DNA of 64,000 bases, from the NCBI GenBank assembly GCA_016794595.1, contig JAEUJN010000083.1, positions 1-64,000 on the forward strand, in the 5' to 3' direction. Within the stretch, counting starts at the first letter, position 1; each line of letters opens with the position of its first letter. Both the position numbers and the translations under genes were made by a program. This DNA comes from Kineosporiaceae bacterium (lineage in GTDB: Bacteria; Actinomycetota; Actinomycetes; Actinomycetales; Kineosporiaceae). The notes below the pieces were generated by a model. The model worked only from the letters and a program-made list of their open reading frames with translations, did not search any database and was not told the origin of the DNA. Below, one piece after another: positions 8,455 to 17,660 of this stretch.

Positions 8455-8883
8455 ATGTCGGCAAGTGTCAGTGAGTCGGAGGAGCAGACCGCCGGGAAGC
8501 CGGATCTGCCTCCTGTCGTCGAGGTGAGCCGGGCGGTCGCAGCCCCGCTGACCCACGTCTGGGAGGTTCTGGTCAGTCCCGCTGGTGCGGAGGCCCTGCT
8601 GGGTGCGGGTGCCCGGCTCGGAGGCAAGGGTGAGCCGTACCACTGCTCCGACGGTGTCAGTGGCGTCCTGCGCAGCTTCCACCCCTTGGAACAGCTGCGG
8701 GTGTCCTGGCACGAGACTCCTGACAGCCCGGCATCCATCGTCGAACTCGACCTGCGCAGGGACGGCGAGAGCACGCGACTCGACCTTCGCCAGGACCACC
8801 TGAGCGCCGTCAGCGACGTCGACGCCCTCGCCGCGCGCTGGAGCCGCGCGCTGGATGCCGTGGCCGAGGTCGCCGAAGCCTGA
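8455..8883 (+). CDS. SRPBCC (AHSA1/START-like) domain protein
   Basis: 142 residues with the SRPBCC pattern: EVSRAVAAPLTHVWEVLVSPAGAEALLG near the N-terminus, a central strand VSGVLRSFHPLEQLRVSWHE, and a C-terminal long helix (DVDALAARWSRALDAVAEVAE). These small helix-grip proteins bind hydrophobic ligands or stress-related partners. The start is set by GAGGAGGG 5 bases upstream. It is preceded by a perfect hairpin or operator and is convergent with corA. Ligand unknown. Confidence 0.8.
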   Translation: MSASVSESEEQTAGKPDLPPVVEVSRAVAAPLTHVWEVLVSPAGAEALLGAGARLGGKGEPYHCSDGVSGVLRSFHPLEQLRVSWHETPDSPASIVELDLRRDGESTRLDLRQDHLSAVSDVDALAARWSRALDAVAEVAEA

Positions 8884-8970
8884 CCCGGTCGAGGCCCTCG
8901 GTCGGCCCCTGGGCCGTCGGTGGGTCGCCGGTCGGCACGACGGTGGGCACCCCTGGGCAACCCCGGGCGG

Positions 8971-9978
8971 TCAGATCCAGTCGCGGTGACGGAACACGAT
9001 GTAGAGCACCCCGGACATCAGCACGATGGCGGCGCTCGACATCCAGAACCCACTGATCTGGCCGAACCCGGGGTAGGGGACGTTCTGGCCGTAGAAACCC
9101 GTGATCGCGGTCGGCACAGCGATGATCGCTGCCCAGCCGGTCACCTTCTTCATCACCGCGTTCAGCCGATTGCCCTGGATCGTGAGGTGGGTGTCCAGCA
9201 CGGTGGCGATCAGGTCGCGGAGTGAGTCGGTCCACTCGGTGGCCCGCAACACGTGGTCGTAGACGTCCTGGTAGTAGGGCACCAGGGCCGGGGGCACGAA
9301 CTCGACGTCCCTGCGCATCAGGGAGTTGACGACCTCCCGCATGGGCAGCACCACCCGGCGCAACAGGACAACCGACTTGCGCATCTCGAAGGTGCGCCGC
9401 TGCACCAGGTGCTGGCGAGAGTCCTCGTCGAAGAGCAGGTCCTCGAGCGCGTCCATCTCCTCGTCCAGCGCCCGCACGGCGTCGAAGTGGCTGTCCACCA
9501 CCACGTCCAGCAGGACGTGCAGCAGGAATGCGACCCCGTGGACGGTCAGGTCCACGGAGGAGTCCCAGCGGCGCACGACGTCCTCGATCGGGAACCCCCG
9601 GCCGTGCACCGTCACCAGCGCCCGGCTGGTGACGAAGGCCGACACCTCGGCGGTGGACAGCTCCCCGCTGATCTGGTCCAGGCGGACGTACACCGCGTTG
9701 ACGAAGAGATGCTCGCTGTACCGGTCGACCTTCGGTCGCTCGTGGACCATGATCGCGTCCTCGAGGGCCAGCGCGTGCAGTGACAGTTCCTCGGCGATCA
9801 GGTCGAGCACCGCCTGGTCGGGGTCCACCAGATCGATCCAGACCACGGTGCGCTCGTCCTTCAGATGGTCCGAGATGTCCGCCGCCGGGACGGCGTCCAG
9901 CTCCAGCAGGCCGTCGCGGTAGAGCCGGGTCGTCACCCCGGCCGGCTGCCCGGCGGTGTCCGTGGCGATGTCCGGCAC
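8971..9978 (-). CDS. CorA-family divalent cation transporter, GQN variant
   Basis: 335 residues. A large cytoplasmic N-terminal domain (WIDLVDPDQAVLDLIAEELSLHALALEDA) and long stalk helices are followed by two C-terminal membrane helices (VTGWAAIIAVPTAITGFYG and GFWMSSAAIVLMSGVLYIVF). CorA channels normally carry the selectivity motif GMN after the first helix; here it is YGQN followed by VPYPGFG. The MPEL-like loop is also replaced. It should be a pentameric Mg2+/Co2+ (or Zn2+) channel in the membrane; the ion may differ. It is divergent from the sugar ABC operon. Confidence 0.88.
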   Translation of the reverse strand: MPDIATDTAGQPAGVTTRLYRDGLLELDAVPAADISDHLKDERTVVWIDLVDPDQAVLDLIAEELSLHALALEDAIMVHERPKVDRYSEHLFVNAVYVRLDQISGELSTAEVSAFVTSRALVTVHGRGFPIEDVVRRWDSSVDLTVHGVAFLLHVLLDVVVDSHFDAVRALDEEMDALEDLLFDEDSRQHLVQRRTFEMRKSVVLLRRVVLPMREVVNSLMRRDVEFVPPALVPYYQDVYDHVLRATEWTDSLRDLIATVLDTHLTIQGNRLNAVMKKVTGWAAIIAVPTAITGFYGQNVPYPGFGQISGFWMSSAAIVLMSGVLYIVFRHRDWI

Positions 9979-10103
9979 GGCGTCGAGGCTATCCGAGCGG
10001 GTGGTCGATCCGCCCTGGGGAGAGGGTCAGATGCCGAGCAGGCACCTCGCGCCCGTTCGCACCGGTGCGCACATCTGGTCAGGTCAAACCACCATCAAAC
10101 GGC

Positions 10104-10109
10104 TATAAC
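10104..10109 (+). promoter_or_regulatory. possible -10 element of the sugar ABC operon
   Basis: TATAAC stands in an unusually AT-rich patch (10084-10110) between corA and the solute-binding protein gene, 58 bases before its ATG. No convincing -35 is visible. Confidence 0.35.
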
Positions 10110-10166
10110 GGGGTGAAACGGCGGCGTCGCAACCCCGCTCAGGGGCACTGCGGGCAGGAGGGGACC

Positions 10167-11483
10167 ATGGCGAGTCAGTCACGATCCGTTCGCGCGCGAC
10201 GTCCGCGAGCCTGGGCGGGTCTGGTCGCCGCGGCCCTGCTGGCGACCGGCCTGGCGGCCTGCGGCACCGAATCGGGACCACCCACGCTGAGCTGGTACAT
10301 CAACCCCGACAGCGGGGGGCAGGCCGAGATCGCCGGCCGCTGCACGGCTGCGACGCAGGGGAGATACCGGATCGAGACGACCTTGCTGCCCCGGGAGGCC
10401 TCGGCTCAGCGCGAGCAGCTCGTGCGCCGGCTCGCCGCCAACGACTCCTCCATCGACCTGATGAGTCTCGACCCGCCGTTCATTCCCGAGTTCGCCGAGG
10501 CCGGCTTCCTGGCCGAGATCCCCGAGGACGTCGCGACCGAGGTCACCGACGGGGTGGTCGAGAGCGCCGTGCAGGGCTCGACCTGGGAGGGCCGGGTGGT
10601 CACCGTGCCGTTCTGGGCCAACACCCAGCTCCTGTGGTATCGCAAGTCCGTCGCCCAGGCTGCGGGACTCGATCTGAGCGGCCCGGTCACCTGGGACCAG
10701 CTCATCGAGGCCGCCACCGCCCAGAACACCACGATCGCTGCGCAGGGGATCCGGGCCGAGGCACTGACAGTCCTGGTCAACGCGGTGGTCGCCTCGGCCG
10801 GCGGCACCATCGTGCTGACGCCGGATGCGCCACCGGACGAGGTCGAACTCGGCATCGACGACGCCCGAGGCCGGCGGGCCGCCGAGGTCATCCAGAACAT
10901 CGCGAACAGCGCGGCCGCGGGCCCGGCGCTCAACACCCGCAACGAGGATGCCTCCGCCACGCTGTTCGAGCAGGGCGCGGCCGCCTTCATGGTCAATTGG
11001 CCGTTCGTCTTCCCCCGGGGGCAGGGCGCCGTCGAGGACGGCACCCTCACGCAATCCGCCCTGGACGACTACGGCTGGGCGCTCTACCCGGCCGTGGACG
11101 CCGGCACGCCGTCCGCCCCGCCGTACGGCGGCATCAACCTGGGGATCGGGGCCTTCAGTGAGCACCCGGACCTCGCTCTCGAGGCGGCCCAGTGCATCGT
11201 CTCCGCCGAGAACCAGGCCTACTACTTCGTCACCAACGGCAACCCGGCGGCGCTGGAGTCGGTGTACGACGACCAGGAGGTCGTGCAGGCGTTCCCGATG
11301 GCCTCGACCATCCGGGAGTCCCTGCGTCGCGCGGCACCGCGCCCGCAGACCCCCTACTACAACGAGGTCTCCTCGACCATCCAGCGGACCTGGCATCCGC
11401 TGGGGTCGGTGAACCCGGCCACCACCCCCGCGCGCACGGCGGACATCATCCGCGCCGTGCTCCGTAAGGAGGACCTCCTGTGA
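10167..11483 (+). CDS. sugar ABC transporter substrate-binding lipoprotein
   Basis: 438 residues from ATG 10167 after GGAGGGG. A Tat/Sec-like N-terminus ends in the lipobox LAAC with Cys32 as the lipidation site, so the protein is anchored outside. The rest has the bacterial family 1 fold (LMSLDPPFIPEFAEAGFL, then VPFWANTQLLWYRKS and INLGIGAFSEHPDLALEAA), closest to LpqY/ThuE trehalose-maltose binders. Its stop overlaps the first permease start (GTGA at 11480). The substrate is probably a disaccharide such as trehalose, by family resemblance only. Confidence 0.88.
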   Translation: MASQSRSVRARRPRAWAGLVAAALLATGLAACGTESGPPTLSWYINPDSGGQAEIAGRCTAATQGRYRIETTLLPREASAQREQLVRRLAANDSSIDLMSLDPPFIPEFAEAGFLAEIPEDVATEVTDGVVESAVQGSTWEGRVVTVPFWANTQLLWYRKSVAQAAGLDLSGPVTWDQLIEAATAQNTTIAAQGIRAEALTVLVNAVVASAGGTIVLTPDAPPDEVELGIDDARGRRAAEVIQNIANSAAAGPALNTRNEDASATLFEQGAAAFMVNWPFVFPRGQGAVEDGTLTQSALDDYGWALYPAVDAGTPSAPPYGGINLGIGAFSEHPDLALEAAQCIVSAENQAYYFVTNGNPAALESVYDDQEVVQAFPMASTIRESLRRAAPRPQTPYYNEVSSTIQRTWHPLGSVNPATTPARTADIIRAVLRKEDLL

Positions 11484-12433
11484 GCTCCACGACCCTGGCC
11501 CCCGGTGAACAGGAGCGAGCGCGGACGGCGTCCGGACGGCGACCGGGTCTGACGGACCGGGCGAAGGCCGAGCGGCGACTGGGATGGATGCTCGCCGGCC
11601 CCGCGTTCGCCGTCATGCTGCTGGTCACCGCGTACCCGATCCTGCAGGCGGTCTACGAGTCCCTGTTCGACTTCCGGCTCACCGACCCCGACAACCGGTC
11701 GTTCACCGGGCTGACGAACTACTGGGTGATCCTCACGGATTGGATCTGGTGGCGCTCGCTGCTGGTGACGCTGCTCATCACGGTCGTCACCGTCGCCGTG
11801 GAACTGGTGCTCGGATTCGGACTGGCGCTCGTCATGCACCGGGCGCTGACGACCCTGCGGCCGATCATCCGCACCGCGATCCTCATCCCGTACGCCATCA
11901 TCACCGTCGTCTCGGCGTTCGCCTGGCAGTACGCCTTCGCGCTGGACACCGGGTTCGTCAACCCGTGGCTGAACCTCGGCGCCTTCAACTGGTTCGGCAG
12001 CTTCTCGCCGTCCATCGTCGTCATCTGCCTGTCCGAGATCTGGAAGACCACGCCCTTCATCTCGCTGCTGCTCCTCGCCGGCCTGGCCCAGGTTTCCGAG
12101 GATCTGCAGGAGGCCGCCAAGGTCGACGGTGCCACCTGGTGGGAGCGCCTGCGCAAGGTGACGATCCCGAACATGAAGGCGGCCATCATGGTCGCCCTGT
12201 TGTTCCGGACCCTGGACGCGTTCCGGGTCTTCGACAACATCTTCATCATGACCAACGGTGCCAACGGCACCGAGTCGGTGTCGTTCCTGGCCTACCGGCA
12301 GACCATCAGCCGGCTGGAGATCGGTCTGGGATCGGCGGTGTCGGTGCTGCTCTTCCTCTGCGTCGTGCTCATCAGCGCGCTGTTCATCAAGGGATTCAAG
12401 GTCGACCTGTCCCAGGCGCGAGGGGAGAAGTGA
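11480..12433 (+). CDS. sugar ABC transporter permease (MalF/SugA type)
   Basis: 317 residues with six predicted membrane helices. The EAA loop EDLQEAAKVDGATWWERLRKVTIP (about 210-234) contacts the ATPase. GTG 11480 overlaps the binding-protein stop by four bases and its own stop overlaps the next permease (TGATG), so the genes are translationally coupled. It forms the heterodimeric pore with the second permease. Confidence 0.92.
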   Translation: MSSTTLAPGEQERARTASGRRPGLTDRAKAERRLGWMLAGPAFAVMLLVTAYPILQAVYESLFDFRLTDPDNRSFTGLTNYWVILTDWIWWRSLLVTLLITVVTVAVELVLGFGLALVMHRALTTLRPIIRTAILIPYAIITVVSAFAWQYAFALDTGFVNPWLNLGAFNWFGSFSPSIVVICLSEIWKTTPFISLLLLAGLAQVSEDLQEAAKVDGATWWERLRKVTIPNMKAAIMVALLFRTLDAFRVFDNIFIMTNGANGTESVSFLAYRQTISRLEIGLGSAVSVLLFLCVVLISALFIKGFKVDLSQARGEK

Positions 12434-13278
12434 TGGACCGGCAACTGTCGACCCGCGCGAAGGTCGGGTGGGCCCTCGGAGGTCTCGCCATCCTCGTCTA
12501 CGCCCTGTTCCCCGTGGCCTGGATCGTCTCGCTGTCCTTGAAAGCGCCCAGCGACCTGTCCAACCAGCAGTTCCTGCCCACCCGGTTCTCCCTCGAGAAC
12601 TACCGGGAGATCTTCACCGGGAATGCCAGCGAGCTGTTCCTGTCCGCGCTGCGCAACTCGGTGGGCATCTGCCTGATCGCGACGTTCATCTCCGTGGTCC
12701 TGGCGATGTTCGCGGCCTACGCCATCGCGCGGCTGGAGTTCCCGGGCAAGCGGCTCATCCTGTCGACGGCGCTGGCGGTGGCCATCTTCCCGGTCATCTC
12801 GATCGTGACGCCGCTGTTCAACCTGTGGCGGCAGATCGGGCTCTACGACACCTGGCCCGGGCTGATCATCCCCTACCTGTCGCTCACCCTGCCGATCTCG
12901 ATCTGGACCCTGTCGGCCTTCTTCCGGGAGATTCCCTGGGAGATGGAGCAGGCCGCGCAGGTGGACGGGGCGACGAACTGGCAGGCATTCCGCAAGGTGA
13001 TCGTCCCGCTCGCCGCTCCAGGAGTGTTCACCACGGCGATCATCTCCTTCTTCATCGCCTGGAACGACTTCGTCTACGGCATCTCCCTGACCTCCACCGA
13101 ACGGGCCCGGCCGGTGCCCGCGGCGCTGGCCTTCTTCACCGGCTCCTCACAGTTCGAGCTCCCGACCGGTGCCATCTCGGCCGCTGCGGTCATCGTGACC
13201 ATCCCCGTTGTGGTTCTCATCCTGTTGTTCCAACGGCGCATCGTCGCCGGGCTGACCAACGGTGCCGTCAAGGGCTGA
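12433..13278 (+). CDS. sugar ABC transporter permease (MalG/SugB type)
   Basis: 281 residues, six membrane helices, EAA loop EMEQAAQVDGATNWQAFRKV (about 173-192). ATG 12433 shares its bases with the upstream stop codon. A C-terminal RRIVAGLTNGAVKG tail is typical of the MalG partner. The ATPase gene follows after 39 bases, completing a four-gene importer. Confidence 0.92.
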   Translation: MDRQLSTRAKVGWALGGLAILVYALFPVAWIVSLSLKAPSDLSNQQFLPTRFSLENYREIFTGNASELFLSALRNSVGICLIATFISVVLAMFAAYAIARLEFPGKRLILSTALAVAIFPVISIVTPLFNLWRQIGLYDTWPGLIIPYLSLTLPISIWTLSAFFREIPWEMEQAAQVDGATNWQAFRKVIVPLAAPGVFTTAIISFFIAWNDFVYGISLTSTERARPVPAALAFFTGSSQFELPTGAISAAAVIVTIPVVVLILLFQRRIVAGLTNGAVKG

Positions 13279-13317
13279 TCCGGGCCCCTCCACCCACCCC
13301 CGGAAGGAAGACGTGGC

Positions 13318-14580
13318 ATGTCCGAGATCAAGCTCGAGCACCTGGTGAAGAAGTACGGCGACGGGTTCGCCGCAGTGAACGACGTCTCGCTGGACATCCG
13401 GGACGGGGAGTTCATGATCCTCGTCGGTCCGTCGGGCTGCGGGAAGTCGACGCTGCTCCGGATGGTGGTGGGCCTCGAGGACATCACCTCCGGTGACCTG
13501 CACATCAACGGCGAACGGGTCAACGACAAGGCCCCACGCGACCGCAACCTGGCCATGGTGTTCCAGAACTACGCTCTCTACCCGCACCTGTCCGTCTACG
13601 AGAACATCGCCTTCCCGCTGCGGCTGCAGCGGAGCAGGCACCCCGAGCCGGAGATCGACGAGATGGTGCGGCGGGCGGCCGGCCTCCTGGAGCTCGAGGA
13701 ACACCTGGAGCGCAAGCCGGCGAACCTCTCGGGCGGGCAGCGTCAGCGGGTGGCGATGGGCCGGGCGCTGGTCCGGGACGCAGACGCCTTCCTGTTCGAC
13801 GAGCCGCTGTCGAACCTCGACGCCAAGCTCCGCGGCCAGATGCGAACGGAGATCGCCCGGATCCAGCGCCGGCTGGGCACCACGACCATCTACGTGACGC
13901 ACGACCAGACCGAGGCGATGACGCTCGGTGACCGGGTCGCGGTGCTTCGCCGGGGCATCCTGCAGCAATGTGCCAGTCCTCGCGAGCTGTACGAGCAGCC
14001 GGTCAACCTGTTCGTGGCAGGCTTCATCGGGTCCCCGCCGATGAACTTCCTGCCCGGCCGGGTCGAGGGCGACGTCCTGCACCTGCCGATCGGCGACGTC
14101 CCGTTGCCGGAAGCCGCCCGGGCGGCCGCCACAGGGCACGACCTGCTCATCGCCGGGATCCGTCCGGAGCTCTTCGAGGACGCCTCCGTGCTGGATCGCA
14201 GCCGCCAGGCCGGAGGAGTGCTGGTCGATCTCGACATCGACGTCACGGAGTGGCTCGGCAACGAGCTCTACGCCTACGTGCCCTACGAGCCGGACCCGGC
14301 GGTGCGCGCGAAGCTGGACGAGCTCGACCGGGACCTCGACGGCGAGGGCATGCGCACCCAGCTCGTGGTCTCGCTCGACGCGCAGAGCCGGGTCCGCGAC
14401 GGCGACCGGGCCAGGTTGTGGTTCGACCCGGCCCGGATGCACCTGTTCGACCCGGAGTCGGGGGTCACCCTGACCCGCGACGAGGAGGTCGCCGCCCGGC
14501 TCGACGCCGAGAACGAGGACCTGCGTCAGGGGTCACTCGAACGGGCCCGGCGGGCGGCGGACCGAGCGGTGCCGGCCTGA
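13318..14580 (+). CDS. sugar ABC transporter ATPase (MsmX/SugC/UgpC type)
   Basis: 420 residues. Walker A is GPSGCGKST (37-45), the signature LSGGQRQRV, Walker [15 protein letters not shown] and the switch His in [10 protein letters not shown]. The C-terminal TOBE-type regulatory domain (about 240-420) is longer than usual and contains an acidic insertion ([18 protein letters not shown]). Starts at ATG 13318 after GGAAGGAAG. It energises the two permeases. In streptomycetes a single shared ATPase serves several importers; here the gene is in its own operon. Confidence 0.93.
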   Translation: MSEIKLEHLVKKYGDGFAAVNDVSLDIRDGEFMILVGPSGCGKSTLLRMVVGLEDITSGDLHINGERVNDKAPRDRNLAMVFQNYALYPHLSVYENIAFPLRLQRSRHPEPEIDEMVRRAAGLLELEEHLERKPANLSGGQRQRVAMGRALVRDADAFLFDEPLSNLDAKLRGQMRTEIARIQRRLGTTTIYVTHDQTEAMTLGDRVAVLRRGILQQCASPRELYEQPVNLFVAGFIGSPPMNFLPGRVEGDVLHLPIGDVPLPEAARAAATGHDLLIAGIRPELFEDASVLDRSRQAGGVLVDLDIDVTEWLGNELYAYVPYEPDPAVRAKLDELDRDLDGEGMRTQLVVSLDAQSRVRDGDRARLWFDPARMHLFDPESGVTLTRDEEVAARLDAENEDLRQGSLERARRAADRAVPA

Positions 14581-14604
14581 CGCCGCGGGCTCGTGGTCGG
14601 ACGG

Positions 14605-16368
14605 CTACCCGAGCAGAGCGGCCGCGACGCCGGCTGCGCGGCGGGTGAGTTCGTCGTCCGAGCGGGTCGCGCCGTCGGCGACCAGCACCGCGAAGGCCAC
14701 CGAACCCTGGTAACCGGTGCACCAGGCGTCCGCGGGAGCCTGCGCGGACGGCCCGTACCCGGCTGATCCGGTGATCGCGGCCACGGCACCGGCCGACGCG
14801 GAGCGCAGCGCGGCCAGGCGCTCGTCGGAACGCACCGAGCGGCGCATCACCTCATCGAGCACCGCCTGCTCGCCCAAGGCCAGCGGGACGGCGTCCGGGG
14901 TGGGCGTGGTGGGGGCACCGATCAGGGTGGGGATGGGTGCCGTGCCGGTGGAGACCGCGGCCGCGGCGCGTGCCAGGGCCAGCGGGCTGACCAGCACGCT
15001 GCCCTCGCCCAGGCTGTTCTGCACGGACTGCAAGGTGCCCTCGGGGCGAGGCACCAGGCCGTCGAAAGCCTGCACCCCGGTGGCGCTCGGGACTCCGATG
15101 CCCAGGGTGCGGGCCGCCGAGGCGAGATCGTCGGCAGCCAGCGAACCGGCCAGCCTGCCCAGCCCGGTCAGGCACCCGTCGGCCAGGCCGGCGCCCATCG
15201 GGGTCGGTGACCCCTGAGGAGCGGCGGACGGGTTGGTGAAGCGTTGGCCCTCGACGTCCAACGGCCGGCAGTCCAGGGCGAGCCGGTCCAGCGCCGTGCG
15301 GTCGCCGGCCACCAGCTCGGCACCGGGCCCCTCGCCGAGGACCCCCGAGCGCAGGACCGCCAGCGTGGTCACCGTGCGGAAGGCGGCCCCGGCGGGGTAA
15401 CGCCCTTGCAGGGCGAGCTCGCGGCCGTCCCCGCCGGAGCTGGTCACGGCGAGCACCTGCCCGGTCAGCCCGTCGAGAGCGATCACCCCGACCGCCCCGC
15501 CGGCCGAGCGCGCGGCGGCGTCGGCCCGCGCCTGCCAGGTCGGGTCCAGGGTCAGGCGCAGCGGCTTGCCCGGTACCGGCGGCACGACGAACAGCTGACG
15601 TACGGGTGGCTGAACCGGTGCGGCGTCCCCGAGGGGCACGGCGACCACCTCGACGCCCGCCGCCCCGGCCAGCTGGGCGTCGTAGAGCAGTTGCAGGCCG
15701 CTGGTGCCCACGATGTCCTCGACGGCGACCCGATCCGGGGCGATGGCCGCCAACTGGCGGGTCGCCGGGGCGGTGGTCCCCACCAGTTGGGTTGCCAGCC
15801 CGGCCGGCAGCGGGCGGGCCTGAGCGTCCAGCACGGGGGCACGTGCCGGCCGGAGCCGCCGGGCCTCGAGTCCCAGACCACGGGTCAGTGCGGGGTGGAC
15901 GGCGCTGGGACGCCACAGCACGCGCTGCCGGCTGTCCTCGGTGCGCAGCGCCACCTCGGTGCGGTAGGTCCAGGTGCGGCCGTGGCCGAGGTCCCAGGTG
16001 ACCTCCAGGGGCTGCATGTGGTCACCCACCCGCAGGTCACCCTCGGGCTGGTCGACGCGGCGAGCAGCCCCGACCGCGACCACGGACACCGGGTGGTCCT
16101 CGTCCTGAGAGGAGAGGCGGGCCACCATGCGAGCGGCCTCGTCGGCGATCTGGTCGGCGTCCCCTCGGTCGAGGTCGTCAGCCCCGCTGGGGTCGTAGTC
16201 GAGGGAGTCCAGGTTGCCCGCCTGCCAGGCCTCGGCGAACTGCCGTCCGGCCTCGGAGGGCTCCGGGGCCTCGGGCGATCCGGTGGGCTGTCGCCAGAAG
16301 ACGGCGGCGATCACGAAGACCACGATCAGCAGGGCCCCTCCGGAGATCCGCCCCAGACAACCCTTCAC
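14605..16368 (-). CDS. penicillin-binding-protein-like pseudoenzyme
   Basis: 587 residues from GTG 16368, set by GGAGGAGGTGG just upstream. One N-terminal membrane helix (ISGGALLIVVFVIAAVFW) is followed by an NTF2-like MecA N-terminal domain (EAGRQFAEAWQAGNLDSLDY) and a transpeptidase-fold domain. In active enzymes the three motifs are SxxK, SxN and KTG. Here the aligned positions read A328-A-F-R331 (in YPAGAAFRTVT), G398-C-L400 (in GCLTGL) and I532-T-G534, so the nucleophile Ser, its Lys and the KTG Lys are all absent. The fold is kept but transpeptidation should be impossible. It may be a scaffold or sensor in wall synthesis. A perfect DosR-like palindrome lies upstream. Confidence 0.82.
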   Translation of the reverse strand: MKGCLGRISGGALLIVVFVIAAVFWRQPTGSPEAPEPSEAGRQFAEAWQAGNLDSLDYDPSGADDLDRGDADQIADEAARMVARLSSQDEDHPVSVVAVGAARRVDQPEGDLRVGDHMQPLEVTWDLGHGRTWTYRTEVALRTEDSRQRVLWRPSAVHPALTRGLGLEARRLRPARAPVLDAQARPLPAGLATQLVGTTAPATRQLAAIAPDRVAVEDIVGTSGLQLLYDAQLAGAAGVEVVAVPLGDAAPVQPPVRQLFVVPPVPGKPLRLTLDPTWQARADAAARSAGGAVGVIALDGLTGQVLAVTSSGGDGRELALQGRYPAGAAFRTVTTLAVLRSGVLGEGPGAELVAGDRTALDRLALDCRPLDVEGQRFTNPSAAPQGSPTPMGAGLADGCLTGLGRLAGSLAADDLASAARTLGIGVPSATGVQAFDGLVPRPEGTLQSVQNSLGEGSVLVSPLALARAAAAVSTGTAPIPTLIGAPTTPTPDAVPLALGEQAVLDEVMRRSVRSDERLAALRSASAGAVAAITGSAGYGPSAQAPADAWCTGYQGSVAFAVLVADGATRSDDELTRRAAGVAAALLG

Positions 16369-16484
16369 CGCCCACCTCCTCCGCGTGGCCTCCTCGCTCG
16401 GGCGTGCGAGCCGGGAGGGATGTGGACATCGGCGTGCACACCCGCCCGGACCTGCGCGAACACCGTATCCCTCACCGTCCCCAA

Positions 16485-16504
16485 GCGGGGACCTAGGTCC
16501 CCGC
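16485..16504. promoter_or_regulatory. perfect 20-bp palindrome, DosR-box-like
   Basis: GCGGGGACCTAGGTCCCCGC is an uninterrupted palindrome. Its core GGGACC-TA-GGTCCC has the spacing of the DosR/DevR box (GGGACT-WW-AGTCCC) with C for T. The centre is 30 bases upstream of a minus-strand TACGGT, consistent with an activator site near -42 of the PBP-like gene. Confidence 0.5.
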
Positions 16505-16720
16505 GCGGCTCCCGCCCGCCGAGAGCACTGTGGTCCTGGCGGCTCGAACCGGCTCACCCAGGCAAGTGACCGAAAGCCACGGACCGAGCGTCGCGGTACT
16601 GATCAGACGCGACAGCGGAGTTGGCGAAGGGACCTGGTGAGTAACCGGTCGAGCCGCTTGATCTTGCCCGGACGCCGACGCGGCGGCCTGCCGCCGGGAG
16701 CCGGGGACGACCGGCCGATC

Positions 16721-16726
16721 TATCCT
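16721..16726 (+). promoter_or_regulatory. -10 element of PAC2 gene; probable leaderless mRNA
   Basis: TATCCT ends 7 bases before the ATG at 16734, so transcription should begin at or next to the start codon. No Shine-Dalgarno sequence lies before the ATG, which agrees with leaderless translation. Confidence 0.45.
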
Positions 16727-16733
16727 GGACGGC

Positions 16734-17660
16734 ATGCTCGATCCTCGCGCGTTGTACGAGTTCACGGCCGATCAGCCGGGTCCGGACGAACTGTCCAGCC
16801 CGGTCCTGCTCTTCTGCCTGAACGGGTTCATCGACGCCGGCCAGGCGGGACGCCTGGCCGCCGACCACCTGCTGGCCACGCTCGAGCACCGGCTGGTGGC
16901 CGTCTTCGACCTGGACCAGGTCTTCGACTACCGCGCCCGCCGTCCGATCATGACCTTCGACGGTGATCACTGGGAGAGCTACCAGACCCCGAGCCTCAAC
17001 CTGTACCTGACCACGGACCTCGCCGGCACCTCGTTCCTGCTGTTGGTGGGCCCGGAGCCGGACCTGCAGTGGGAGCGCTTCGCCGCCGCGGTGATCGGCC
17101 TGGTGGAGCACTACGACGTCCGGCTCGCCCTCGGAGTGCACGCGATCCCGATGGGCGTGCCCCACACTCGCCCGGTCGGGGTCACCGCCCACGCCACCCG
17201 GCCCGAGACCGTGTCGGACTACCGGCAGTGGGTCGGCCGGGTCCAGGTGCCGGGCCACATGACGGGTCTGCTGGAACTGCGCCTGGGGGAGGCGGGGCGC
17301 GACGCGGCCGGGTTCGCCGTCCACGTGCCGCACTACCTGGCGCAGAACGAGTACCCGGCGGCGGCTCAGGTGCTGCTGGAGTCGGTCGGACGGCTGGCGG
17401 GACTGCGGCTGCCGACCCAGGCTCTGGCCACTGCAGGGGAGAAGATCCAGTCGATGATCGCCGAGCAACTGGCCGAACAGCCGGACGTCGCCGCCGTCGT
17501 GCGCGCCCTGGAGGAGCAGTACGACGCGCTGGCCGCCGAACAGGCCGACTCCGTCGGGGGCGGGGTCCCGGCGGACCTGCCGACCGCCGATGAGCTGGGA
17601 GCCGAGCTGGAACGCTTCCTGGCTGCGGAGAACGAGCGCCGGGGACGCGGCGAGGGTTAG
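16734..17660 (+). CDS. PAC2-family protein (proteasome-assembly-chaperone-like)
   Basis: 308 residues matching the actinobacterial PAC2 family: LLFCLNGFIDAGQAGRLAADHLL near the N-terminus, VAVFDLDQVFDYRARRP, FLLLVGPEPDLQWERFAAAV and the C-terminal long helices with VVRALEEQYDAL. PAC2 proteins resemble eukaryotic proteasome chaperones; in actinobacteria the role is unproven. The gene probably has a leaderless mRNA. Its stop overlaps the stop of the convergent next gene by four bases. Confidence 0.9.
   Translation: MLDPRALYEFTADQPGPDELSSPVLLFCLNGFIDAGQAGRLAADHLLATLEHRLVAVFDLDQVFDYRARRPIMTFDGDHWESYQTPSLNLYLTTDLAGTSFLLLVGPEPDLQWERFAAAVIGLVEHYDVRLALGVHAIPMGVPHTRPVGVTAHATRPETVSDYRQWVGRVQVPGHMTGLLELRLGEAGRDAAGFAVHVPHYLAQNEYPAAAQVLLESVGRLAGLRLPTQALATAGEKIQSMIAEQLAEQPDVAAVVRALEEQYDALAAEQADSVGGGVPADLPTADELGAELERFLAAENERRGRGEG

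Larger units (their letters stand above)
16369..16733. other. divergent intergenic region, PBP-like / PAC2
   Basis: 365 bases between divergent starts. It contains the 20-base palindrome at 16485-16504 and a minus-strand TACGGT (16467-16462) that could serve the PBP-like gene. Apart from the PAC2 promoter at its right end I see nothing in 16520-16715. Confidence 0.5.
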
